This document shows, one piece after another, positions 1 to 6,768 of a DNA stretch of 17,792 nucleotides. The position numbers and the translations under genes were made by a program. The notes beneath the pieces are model-generated. The model was given only the letters and a program-made list of their open reading frames with translations. It searched no databases and had not been told where the DNA came from. The stretch's first letter is position 1, and every line of letters starts with the position of its first letter. Origin of the DNA: an uncultured Erysipelotrichaceae bacterium. GTDB lineage: Bacteria > Bacillota_I > Bacilli_A > RF39 > UBA660. Where the stretch lies: contig CADBMU010000003.1 in the NCBI GenBank assembly GCA_902795845.1, positions 1 to 17,792 on the forward strand. Reading direction: 5' to 3'.

Positions 1-1
1 T

Positions 2-295
2 GGTTACAATAAAAAAGCTTTAATGCTTGTATGGATGGGATATGATGATGCCAGAGAAACAAATTCTAATATTAGTGGAGAAGCTAAGAATATATGGGCT
101 TCGACTATTGAAAATTATGAAAAAAATGTTTCTGACGAATGGTATGAACAACCTAAAAATGTAATTGCCACTATTAGAGATCCTGTAACAGGTAATGAAG
201 TAAAGAATAAAGAAAAAAATACATTATATTATTTTGTTAAAGGTAGTGAAAATAATAAAGAAGCTCATGTTATTAAACAAATAGAAGAAGAATAA
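2..295 (+). CDS. C-terminal fragment of a class A penicillin-binding protein (PBP1a-like), 5' end outside window
   Basis: The frame is open from base 2 to a TAA at 293-295, so this is the 3' end of a longer gene. The visible 97 residues contain KKALMLVWMGYDDAR, matching the [LV]W[VM]GYD segment after the KTG box near the end of the transpeptidase domain in class A PBPs. A helix with a tryptophan (NIWASTIENY) and a tail with VIATIRDPVTG follow, as is common after that domain. Family knowledge: these enzymes polymerise and cross-link peptidoglycan outside the membrane. The SxxK, SxN and KTG motifs lie upstream of the window, so activity cannot be judged. The internal ATG at base 23 has no ribosome-binding context and is not the start. 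The gene converges on uvrB. A class A PBP is likely; the exact orthologue is uncertain. Confidence 0.75.
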   Translation, partial: GYNKKALMLVWMGYDDARETNSNISGEAKNIWASTIENYEKNVSDEWYEQPKNVIATIRDPVTGNEVKNKEKNTLYYFVKGSENNKEAHVIKQIEEE

Positions 296-301
296 TTTTA
301 A

Positions 302-324
302 AATCAGACTTATATAGTCTGATT
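302..324. terminator. Bidirectional intrinsic terminator between PBP gene and uvrB
   Basis: A perfect 9-bp stem (AATCAGACT/AGTCTGATT) has a 5-nt loop. It starts 6 nt after the PBP stop, and its other arm overlaps the uvrB stop at 323-325. On the minus strand it is followed by TTTT and then A/T; on the plus strand by ATTTGTTTGCTTTT. The U-tracts are modest in both directions. Confidence 0.75.
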
Positions 325-2272
325 ATTTGTTTGCTTTTAATTCAAATAAAATATCTCTTAATTCCATAGCTCTTTCAAAATCAAGATTCTTAGCTGCTTC
401 TTTCATTTCACTTTCAATATCACTTATTAAAATAGTTTTATCCTTTTTAGACATTTTATCATTAATTTTTTTATCTTCAATATTATTACTTACTACTTCT
501 TTAATTTCTTTAGAAATAGTTTTTGGTATTATACCGTGAACTTTGTTATATTCTTCTTGAATTTCACGACGACGTTTAGTTTCTTTAATAGCATTTTCCA
601 TTGCTTCTGAAACTGTATCAGCATACATAATTACATGGCCTTCTGAATTTCTTGCACATCTACCAATAGTTTGTATTAAACTTCTTTCACTTCTTAAGAA
701 CCCTTGTTTATTTGCATCTAAAATACATATTAAACTAACTTCTGGTATATCTATGCCTTCTCTTAAAAGATTTATACCTACAACACAATCATAGATACCA
801 GCACGTAAATCATGAATTATTTTTAATCTTTCTAATGTTTTTATTTCACTGTGTAAATATGCTACTTTTATATTTACTTCTTTTAAGTAATTTGTTAATT
901 CTTCCGACATACGAATTGTAAGTGTTGTAATTAAGACTCTCTCATTTTTTTCTTTTCTAATTCTTATTTGCTCAATAATATCATCTATTTGACCTAGAGT
1001 TGGTTTTATTTCAATAGTTGGATCTAAAAGACCAGTTGGTCTTATGACTTGTTCTATTACTTTGTTATTTACATTATCTAATTCATAATCCCCTGGAGTT
1101 GCAGAAACATAAATAACTTGATTAATCTTTTTTTCAAATTCTTCAAACTTTAATGGACGATTATCTAATGCTGAAGGTAATCTAAAACCATAATCCACAA
1201 GAGTTTGTTTTCTTGCTCTATCTCCATTATACATTCCTCTTATTTGAGGTACAGTTACATGTGATTCATCAATAACTAATAAAAAATCTTTATCAAAGAA
1301 ATCAATTAAACAGTTTGGTGTTGATCCTTCCTCTCTTAATGCTAAGTGAGATGAATAGTTTTCTACACCACTACAAAATCCTGTTTCTCTAAGCATTTCC
1401 ATATCATAATTAGTTCTCTCTTTTATTCTTTGAGCCTCTAACAATCTATTATTATCTTCAAAATATTTAATTCTTTCCTCAAGTTCATTTTTAATACGTT
1501 TTAAAGCTTTTTCCATTTTTTCATCACTAGTTACGAAGTGGCTGGCTGGGAAAATAGAAATAGTCTTTTTTTCTTGAATTAAAGCCCCAGTTACTGGATC
1601 AAATAAAGTAATACGATCGATTTCATCTCCAAATAAATCAACACGTATAGCTTGGCTTTTCTCACCAGCTGGAACTATGTCAATTATATCCCCATGAACT
1701 CTAAAAGTACCACGATGAAAATCAATATCATTTCTTTCATAAGCCATATCAACTAATTTATTAATTATTTCATTTCTTTTAATATGCATATTTTTTTCTA
1801 AAACAAGCATTTTATTTACATACTCTTCTTTTTCACCAATATTATAAATACAAGAAACTGATGATACTACAATTGTATCTCTATTATTTATTAAAGCTGC
1901 TGTTGCTGCATGTCTTAATTCATCGATTTCATCATTAATAGAAGAATCTTTTTCTATATAAGTATCACTTTGTGGAACATAAGCTTCTGGTTGATAGTAA
2001 TCGTAATAAGAAACAAAATACTCTACGTGATTTTCTGGAAACAACTCTTTTAATTCAGAATAAAGTTGTCCTGCAAGAGTCTTATTATGGGCTAAAACTA
2101 GAGTTGGCTTATTTACTTTTTCTATAACATTAGCAATAGTGAATGTTTTTCCTGTTCCAGTAGCCCCTAGTAAAACTTGTTCTTTTTTTCCTTCGTTTAA
2201 TCCTTTTACTAAAGCATCTATTGCTTGTGGTTGATCTCCACTTGGTTTATATTTTGAATGAATTTTAAACAT
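323..2272 (-). CDS. uvrB: UvrABC excinuclease subunit B (UvrB)
   Basis: UvrB is the DNA-damage verification helicase of nucleotide excision repair: it receives lesions from UvrA and recruits UvrC. The 649-aa product is full length. Walker A GATGTGKT is at 36-43, the beta-hairpin that inserts into DNA (YYDYYQPEAYVP) at 89-100, DESH at 335-338, SATP at 390-393, LLREGIDIPEV from 502, and motif VI QTIGRCARN at 534-542. The C-terminal UVR domain (about 617-646) is present for UvrA/UvrC contact. The start is ATG with GAGGGTG upstream. Motif VI carries Cys where Ala is usual (GRAARN), and the LTKRM motif reads LTIRM (451-455). Both catalytic arginines around motif VI are kept. uvrA and uvrC are not in the window. 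It appears to be a single-gene unit with its own promoter; no LexA-type box was seen. Confidence 0.98.
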   Translation of the reverse strand: MFKIHSKYKPSGDQPQAIDALVKGLNEGKKEQVLLGATGTGKTFTIANVIEKVNKPTLVLAHNKTLAGQLYSELKELFPENHVEYFVSYYDYYQPEAYVPQSDTYIEKDSSINDEIDELRHAATAALINNRDTIVVSSVSCIYNIGEKEEYVNKMLVLEKNMHIKRNEIINKLVDMAYERNDIDFHRGTFRVHGDIIDIVPAGEKSQAIRVDLFGDEIDRITLFDPVTGALIQEKKTISIFPASHFVTSDEKMEKALKRIKNELEERIKYFEDNNRLLEAQRIKERTNYDMEMLRETGFCSGVENYSSHLALREEGSTPNCLIDFFDKDFLLVIDESHVTVPQIRGMYNGDRARKQTLVDYGFRLPSALDNRPLKFEEFEKKINQVIYVSATPGDYELDNVNNKVIEQVIRPTGLLDPTIEIKPTLGQIDDIIEQIRIRKEKNERVLITTLTIRMSEELTNYLKEVNIKVAYLHSEIKTLERLKIIHDLRAGIYDCVVGINLLREGIDIPEVSLICILDANKQGFLRSERSLIQTIGRCARNSEGHVIMYADTVSEAMENAIKETKRRREIQEEYNKVHGIIPKTISKEIKEVVSNNIEDKKINDKMSKKDKTILISDIESEMKEAAKNLDFERAMELRDILFELKANK

Positions 2273-2296
2273 TCTTTCACCCTCTTCATTTCTTGT

Positions 2297-2325
2297 ATTT
2301 TAACACCTATTTATATTTAAAACAA
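2297..2325 (-). promoter_or_regulatory. uvrB promoter (sigma-A type)
   Basis: On the minus strand, TTGTTT (2325-2320), a 17-bp spacer and TAAAAT (2302-2297) with an extended -10 TG (TGTTAAAAT). Predicted transcription start is about 2290, giving a leader of about 18 nt that is mostly the ribosome-binding site. Confidence 0.65.
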
Positions 2326-2485
2326 GGAAGTCGTTATGATTACATTATTAGTATTATATTCTATTTTTTAACTATTTTTCTGATATATACTAATTATCCA
2401 TAATTTTATTACTTATCTTTTTAAAATTTACTATCACTGAACTTGTCATAGTGACTAATTTAAATATTCTTTCAATTATATCTTT

Positions 2486-2518
2486 TATAAAAAACAAGAA
2501 AGCTTTAATCTTCCTTGT
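2486..2518 (-). terminator. Intrinsic terminator after the 304-aa gene
   Basis: On the minus strand, arms ACAAGGAAG/CTTTCTTGT (2518-2510 and 2502-2494; one G-U) form a 9-bp stem with a 7-nt loop, followed by TTTTTTAT. It starts 9 nt past the stop. The roughly 160 bases from here to the uvrB promoter hold no gene that can be supported. Confidence 0.85.
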
Positions 2519-2527
2519 AAACAAAAT

Positions 2528-3442
2528 TTATTTTTTTAGAACTAACAAATTGACTATATCCATAGCATAATCATTTGCAAATTTATTATTAGAATTAATT
2601 TTTAAGGCTTCTAGATAATTTTCATTTTCTATACTTGATATTAAATTTTCATATTTATCAGTTGGGTTTATTTTTTTACTACAAATATTTTCTAATGTTT
2701 TAAGTAATTTAAATAATAACAATGGATAAGTTTTATCATAACTATTTTTTAAACTTTGAAACACTTCAGGCATTTTAAGATATTTTAAAGATGAAATATA
2801 ATCTCCAACTTCTAATGAATCATAAAAATTTTCTTCATTAGTTTTAGAATAATCAAATTTATTAAAAAGTTCTTTAGAGGAATATGATATTTGTTTAAGT
2901 TGATTTATCATATAAATTATATTTAAAGAATGTTCTTCTAAATAATAATTTTGATTTAATTTTTGTTTTAAGATTATCTTTTTCTTTAAAAGTAATAATA
3001 ATTTTTCTAAATTAATACCTGTAATATATTTTATATCAGAAATTAAATCTAATATTTGCCTATTAATATGATCTATCTTTTGATTATTGAGACAATTTTC
3101 TTCATTTAATTTTAATAAGTCTGAAGTTAAAATTAAGTAAAAATTAGAATAATCACTATTAATTTTACAATTAATTTTTTGTATTATTTCATAAGCTTGA
3201 AGGAAATTATTTGACTTCATACATTCAAAATAAGAGTGCCATAAATTATCTGAAACTTCAATCAAATTTTTTTTATGATAATATACAGAATTCTTTTTCA
3301 TACGGCAATATTTTTTTACACTTTTTTTAATATTAAATATTTTTTTATCATTTCTACAATCACTCATATTTATTAGATTTATAATTTCGTCATATTCTTT
3401 ATTTTTTGCTAATTGCAGTATTTTTTCTAAAAATTCTTTCAT
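2528..3442 (-). CDS. Unrecognised helical, probably cytoplasmic protein (304 aa)
   Basis: I do not recognise this protein. It has no signal peptide and no membrane segment. It is rich in Lys, Asn, Leu and Ile, and consists of successive predicted amphipathic helices such as LEKILQLAKNKEYDEIINLI, HSYFECMKSNNFLQAYEIIQ and DSLEVGDYISSLKYL. The spacing (A/E-K-N-N-x-L-x-A-x-x-I) resembles TPR-like or other helical-hairpin repeats, but no repeat consensus is clean. The ATG start has a strong site GGGGGTGA, matching the anti-SD except one base. The gene lies 14 bp behind the one-TM protein gene, so the two are co-transcribed from the promoter at 3943-3971 and end at the hairpin at 2486-2518. The position next to sipW suggests an accessory cytoplasmic partner; that is inference. 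Its base composition is even more AT-rich than uvrB. Confidence 0.8.
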   Translation of the reverse strand: MKEFLEKILQLAKNKEYDEIINLINMSDCRNDKKIFNIKKSVKKYCRMKKNSVYYHKKNLIEVSDNLWHSYFECMKSNNFLQAYEIIQKINCKINSDYSNFYLILTSDLLKLNEENCLNNQKIDHINRQILDLISDIKYITGINLEKLLLLLKKKIILKQKLNQNYYLEEHSLNIIYMINQLKQISYSSKELFNKFDYSKTNEENFYDSLEVGDYISSLKYLKMPEVFQSLKNSYDKTYPLLLFKLLKTLENICSKKINPTDKYENLISSIENENYLEALKINSNNKFANDYAMDIVNLLVLKK

Positions 3443-3456
3443 AGAATCACCCCCAA

Positions 3457-3915
3457 TTATATATTTTTACTCTCAATTATTTCATATGTAATTCCATTAT
3501 TTAATTCATTAAATTCTAAATTATAGATTTTAAATCCAGCTATCAAACTATTTTCAGTTAGTAAATAGTAATTGTATTTTTCATCTTCCTTATATTTATT
3601 TTTTGATAAATCTATATTTTTTTCTTCAAAAATTACTTTATCAAGTTTTATAGTTTTATCAACTTTCATAATTAATTTATAATTTCTTAGTGTATTTGTA
3701 TCATTAATAACTTTAATTTCATCTAAAGAATCTTTATCACTAATAAATCTTTTTACATTTAAATATAAATAATTCATATTAGAGTAACTGTTTGCAATGT
3801 GTGCAATATTAGCCTTATCAAATGTTTTCCAAAGTGGAATACTCACACCAACTAATGCTATTACTATTATTATTTCTAACATATAATGAAAAATCAATTT
3901 ATTTATTTGTTTCAT
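3457..3915 (-). CDS. One-TM extracytoplasmic protein of unknown function (152 aa), SipW-linked
   Basis: I do not recognise this gene. A short basic N-terminus is followed by one hydrophobic segment (about residues 12-29, MLEIIIVIALVGVSIPLW), which could be an anchor or an uncleaved signal. The remaining roughly 120 residues alternate charged and beta-type stretches and would lie outside the membrane. The hydrophobic segment superficially recalls a type IV pilin helix, with Glu before III.VIA, but lacks the Gly needed for prepilin cleavage. The start is ATG with GGGGG 12 nt upstream. It is the first gene of a two-gene unit driven by the best-matching promoter in the window, directly downstream of sipW. 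A role in anchoring or assembling the TasA-like fibre is plausible but unproven. Confidence 0.8.
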   Translation of the reverse strand: MKQINKLIFHYMLEIIIVIALVGVSIPLWKTFDKANIAHIANSYSNMNYLYLNVKRFISDKDSLDEIKVINDTNTLRNYKLIMKVDKTIKLDKVIFEEKNIDLSKNKYKEDEKYNYYLLTENSLIAGFKIYNLEFNELNNGITYEIIESKNI

Positions 3916-3942
3916 GACTAACCAACCCCCATTAGTACTGGA

Positions 3943-3971
3943 AGTATAGCATATTAAATCAAAAATGTCAA
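3943..3971 (-). promoter_or_regulatory. Promoter of the 152-aa/304-aa gene pair
   Basis: On the minus strand, a perfect TTGACA (3971-3966), a 17-bp spacer and TATACT (3948-3943) with extended -10 TGC. It is the closest match to the sigma-A consensus in the window. Predicted start is near 3936, about 20 nt before the ATG. Confidence 0.85.
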
Positions 3972-3985
3972 ATTTGCGTACAATT

Positions 3986-4015
3986 TTAAAAAATAGTCAA
4001 CGTTTTGTTGACTAT
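3986..4015 (-). terminator. sipW terminator overlapping its stop codon
   Basis: On the minus strand, ATAGTCAAC, a 5-nt loop, GTTGACTAT (4015-3993), then TTTTTT: a perfect 9-bp stem. The first stem base is shared with the sipW stop codon (4015-4017). Confidence 0.9.
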
Positions 4016-5301
4016 TATTTTTTCTTTAATTTTGGTAATTCAAAATCTAACGGAATATTATTTTCTTTTTTTATTGGTTCTTTATTATCAAATAAATTTA
4101 TTACATTATCATCAGTAAATATATTTTTTTGTTCTTCTTCGTCAAAAATATTTTTATTTTTAAAAGTGATTTCATTATTTGATTCAACAGGTTCTAGATT
4201 TTCATCAATTACTTTTGCATTTTCTTCATTATTTTCACTTTCTGTTAAATCTTCTTGAATGATAGAATCAGAATTTCCAATTTCTCTTTCTTCAATTTGA
4301 ACTGGTTCAAACACAATTTCTTCTTCTAAAGAATTTTCTACATCTTGTTTATCTTCTAATGATTCTTTTACTTCTTTATTTTCTGCTTCTACTAAATTTT
4401 CTTGCTTTTCAAAAGTTTTTTCTTCAATTTCCTTTATTTCATCTTCATCAAATACTGGAATAAATTCAGCCACTTCTTCTGCTTTACTAGGCTCTTCGAT
4501 ATTATTACTTTTTTCTATTTCTTCTACATGTTCTTCTATTTCCTCTGAAATATCAGTAGATTTCTTCTTGTTATTTTTCAATTTTTGTTCTAATTCTTTA
4601 GCTTTTTTTAGATCTTTATTATTTAACTTTTCTTTTATTTCTTCTTTTCTAAATGTTTCTAACTTTATTTTTTCTTCTTTATCTTCTGATGATTTTTCAG
4701 CTTCATTTAAATTTTTCTTAGCTTTGTTTAATTTAAATATTTTAAAGATATCATTTACTATTATTAATAGAGCTGGGAATAAAATTACAAGTAACCATCC
4801 ACCCTTGGTTGACAAGAAGAATTGTAATCTTCCTAATTGCGGAATTTTTAATACAACTTTTCCAAGTAAATTTTTAGCTTTAGCTGTATCAGTATCCTCA
4901 ATAGTATTGTTATCACCTTTAGTAGCAAATTCTAATCCTTCTGGGCCATTTACTATTCTTGTGACTCTATGAGTAACTGTCATGCCATTTGATATTGTGC
5001 TTGTTGAAATAAATGTTATAACATCTCCAACTTTTATATTTGCTGGATCATCAATTCGAGTATTTAATATAACATCATATACTTTTATATTTGGTTCCAT
5101 ACTAGGACTTACAATCGTATATAATGAATATTTAGGTTCAAACTTTTCACCTTTTTTAGCATAAATATTTGCAGAAACCATATAGTAAGCTAAAAAGCCA
5201 ATTATTAATACTAATAAAGCAAATATCGTCCATGATATTATCATCGCAATAGTTTTAGATATTTGCTTAAATTGTTGAAAGAAATTATCGCTAGATTTCA
5301 T
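4015..5301 (-). CDS. sipW: SipW-type (ER-type) signal peptidase I with long acidic cytoplasmic tail
   Basis: This is a membrane peptidase that removes signal peptides outside the membrane. In Bacillus, SipW processes TasA and TapA. From the chosen start the protein has 428 residues: basic N-terminus; TM1 about 18-42; box SPSMEP with catalytic Ser67; GDVITF; THRV with His111 replacing the bacterial Lys, the mark of the ER/SipW class; TKGDNN with Asp130; a second TM about 167-183; then about 240 cytoplasmic residues rich in Glu, Lys, Asp and Asn. SipW proteins are usually about 190 aa, so this tail is unusual. A GTG at 5310 is in frame, but ATG at 5301 sits 6 nt after AGGGTG and is preferred. 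It lies downstream of two TasA-domain genes, its likely substrates, with its own promoter and terminator. Confidence 0.93.
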   Translation of the reverse strand: MKSSDNFFQQFKQISKTIAMIISWTIFALLVLIIGFLAYYMVSANIYAKKGEKFEPKYSLYTIVSPSMEPNIKVYDVILNTRIDDPANIKVGDVITFISTSTISNGMTVTHRVTRIVNGPEGLEFATKGDNNTIEDTDTAKAKNLLGKVVLKIPQLGRLQFFLSTKGGWLLVILFPALLIIVNDIFKIFKLNKAKKNLNEAEKSSEDKEEKIKLETFRKEEIKEKLNNKDLKKAKELEQKLKNNKKKSTDISEEIEEHVEEIEKSNNIEEPSKAEEVAEFIPVFDEDEIKEIEEKTFEKQENLVEAENKEVKESLEDKQDVENSLEEEIVFEPVQIEEREIGNSDSIIQEDLTESENNEENAKVIDENLEPVESNNEITFKNKNIFDEEEQKNIFTDDNVINLFDNKEPIKKENNIPLDFELPKLKKK

Positions 5302-5325
5302 ATGTAACACCCTATTCTATTTATT

Positions 5326-5354
5326 ATTATAAGTTATTTTAATAAAAAAAACAA
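5326..5354 (-). promoter_or_regulatory. sipW promoter
   Basis: On the minus strand, TTGTTT (5354-5349), a 17-bp spacer and a perfect TATAAT (5331-5326). The -35 lies in the T-rich tract of the preceding terminator. Leader is about 18 nt. Confidence 0.75.
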
Positions 5355-5381
5355 TAAAAAAACTGTATTATAAATACAGTT
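5354..5381 (-). terminator. Terminator of the cadherin/TasA fusion gene, overlapping its stop
   Basis: On the minus strand, AACTGTATT, a 3-nt loop, AATACAGTT (5381-5361), then a run of T: a perfect 9-bp stem. The stop codon (5382-5380) overlaps the first arm. Confidence 0.9.
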
Positions 5382-6681
5382 AATCTTGTAAACTCACTTG
5401 AATTCTAGCTTTAAATGTTTTTCCTTGATCAATATTTTGATCACTATCAGTATAAAGATATTTATATTTAAAATAATAAGTATTAGAACTGTTAGCTTTT
5501 AATGCTAAATTTTTAATAATATATGTATCTTTATCAGGCAAATAACCACTTTTAATTATTTTATTATTATATTTAACTTCAAAGTTTAAATCATTTTTAT
5601 TATTAAATTCATTTAAAACTTCAGTCCATTTTAAATTAATATAGGCATCATAATTACTTTTATTAGTTATTTTTATACCTTGCATTCCATCTGATTCCCA
5701 ACCAGGAATAACATTAGAAAAACTAAATGTACCATCACCATTAATAGGTTCAACTTCTAAATTAATTACCTTTTCATCATCATCGTAATGTTTTACATTA
5801 AGATATACTTCATAAGTATTGGTATTACCTTTTTCATTACATACAATTATTTCTAATTTATTTGCACCTAGTATTAGTTCCGTTTTAACATTTAAATCTA
5901 AAACGTTTTTATCATCATCTTTTGTAGTTTCTCTTTCAACATCAACACCATTTAATTTTAATTTAAAAGTATTAGATTCATCAAATAAAGTGAATTTAAT
6001 TTTAAGTGAATCTTCATTATCAAATATATCATTAGTTATATAATAATTATTATTTGGTGAAAATTCTGTTAAAAATGTATGGTTTGTAACTTCTAAATAT
6101 TTTAATCTTAAATCTTTATTTATTTCTTCATTATCGTTATTCTTATCATCATTATTTGAATTATCATTACTGTCATCATTGTTTTCAGAATTATTATCAT
6201 TAGAATTATTCGGGTTATTATTATCTTCTTTATTTTCTACAATAATATAGATAATATAATCATCTTCTATTTTTGTATCCTTATTAATTATTTTAATTTT
6301 TATTTCATTACTTCCTGTTTTTAAATTCTCATTTCCAGTTATATCTATAGTACAATTCTCACATATTTTATAACCAAATGTCACCTTCGTGGTACCATAA
6401 GGCATAGAAACAACATAACTTTTAATACTTTCGTCAAAATCGAATGCATCTTTTTTTTCATTTATATAAAGGTCTTTTACTAATACTTCTTTTATTTCTT
6501 CTCGACCATTATAAATTTTAAAATAAGAAAATGTTGTTCCAAACATTAATAAAAACATTACTAAGAAAAATATAAAAACAACAAGATATCTTTTTTTCTT
6601 TTTATCTTCTTCTATTTCCGTTTCAAGCATTGAATATTGTTCTTCAAGATCTTTTTTTAATTCTTCATTGTCCATATCCAT
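5380..6681 (-). CDS. Membrane-anchored protein: two cadherin-like domains fused to a TasA/CalY-like domain
   Basis: The 433-aa product has a cytoplasmic Glu/Lys-rich N-terminus (1-31) and a hydrophobic segment (32-54) ending in FGTTFSYF. A first beta-sandwich domain (about 66-148), an Asn/Asp/Ser-rich linker (about 154-187) and a second beta-sandwich (about 189-298) follow. Both domains fit the cadherin-like pattern, the second better, with FSPNNNYYIT and LILGANKLEIIV. The C-terminus (about 307-433) matches the neighbouring TasA-like protein: IPGW, TN.S.YD, N.F..K.DL and YTDSDQNIDQGKTF. ATG at 6681 is chosen over an in-frame GTG at 6690 because AAGGAG is correctly spaced. FGTTFSYF resembles the SipW-dependent signal motif GATFAYFS, so it may be cleaved or may stay as an anchor. 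By analogy with TapA it could be a minor or anchoring fibre subunit; that is inference. Confidence 0.88.
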   Translation of the reverse strand: MDMDNEELKKDLEEQYSMLETEIEEDKKKKRYLVVFIFFLVMFLLMFGTTFSYFKIYNGREEIKEVLVKDLYINEKKDAFDFDESIKSYVVSMPYGTTKVTFGYKICENCTIDITGNENLKTGSNEIKIKIINKDTKIEDDYIIYIIVENKEDNNNPNNSNDNNSENNDDSNDNSNNDDKNNDNEEINKDLRLKYLEVTNHTFLTEFSPNNNYYITNDIFDNEDSLKIKFTLFDESNTFKLKLNGVDVERETTKDDDKNVLDLNVKTELILGANKLEIIVCNEKGNTNTYEVYLNVKHYDDDEKVINLEVEPINGDGTFSFSNVIPGWESDGMQGIKITNKSNYDAYINLKWTEVLNEFNNKNDLNFEVKYNNKIIKSGYLPDKDTYIIKNLALKANSSNTYYFKYKYLYTDSDQNIDQGKTFKARIQVSLQD

Positions 6682-6707
6682 ATACAACACTCCTTACTAT
6701 TGGAAAT

Positions 6708-6736
6708 ATTATATCATATTATTTTTTTTGGAACAA
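6708..6736 (-). promoter_or_regulatory. Promoter of the cadherin/TasA fusion gene
   Basis: On the minus strand, TTGTTC (6736-6731), a 17-bp spacer and a perfect TATAAT (6713-6708) with extended -10 TGA. It lies directly after the upstream terminator; leader is about 20 nt with AAGGAG. Confidence 0.75.
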
Positions 6737-6765
6737 TAAAAAAAATGCTTTATTAAAAAGCACTT
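6737..6765 (-). terminator. Terminator of the TasA-like gene
   Basis: On the minus strand, AAGTGCTTT, a 5-nt loop, AAAGCATTT (6765-6743; one G-U), then TTTTTATT. It begins 3 nt after the stop codon. Confidence 0.85.
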
Positions 6766-6768
6766 TTA

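Noticed and set aside
2340..2375. A second uvrB promoter at a TATAAT (minus strand, near 2355)
   Set aside because: No -35-like hexamer at 16-18 bp; the promoter at 2297-2325 is better and nearer.
2430..2460. Dyad TCACT-N11-AGTGA in the uvrB upstream region
   Set aside because: Arms of only 5 bp, no T-run, and not placed over the promoter; chance is likely.
3820..3900. Type IV pilin-like N-terminus in the 152-aa protein (Glu before a III.VIA.VGV helix)
   Set aside because: There is no Gly or Ala at the prepilin cleavage position, no basic leader followed by G-F-x-x-x-E, and no pilus ATPase or prepilin peptidase in the window.
327..5164. Open frames on the plus strand opposite uvrB, sipW and the fusion gene
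   Set aside because: They lie antisense to well-supported genes, lack ribosome sites and encode only hydrophobic low-complexity products, as expected from AT-rich antisense frames.
5302..5310. GTG at 5310 as sipW start, three codons upstream of ATG
   Set aside because: The GTG overlaps the AGGGTG ribosome site itself; ATG at 5301 is correctly spaced. The same reasoning rejects GTG at 6690 in favour of ATG at 6681.
6120..6240. Triplet repeat tract encoding the Asn/Asp linker as a phase-variable repeat
   Set aside because: The units are imperfect mixtures of AAT, GAT and GAA codons, without a long pure run that would slip.
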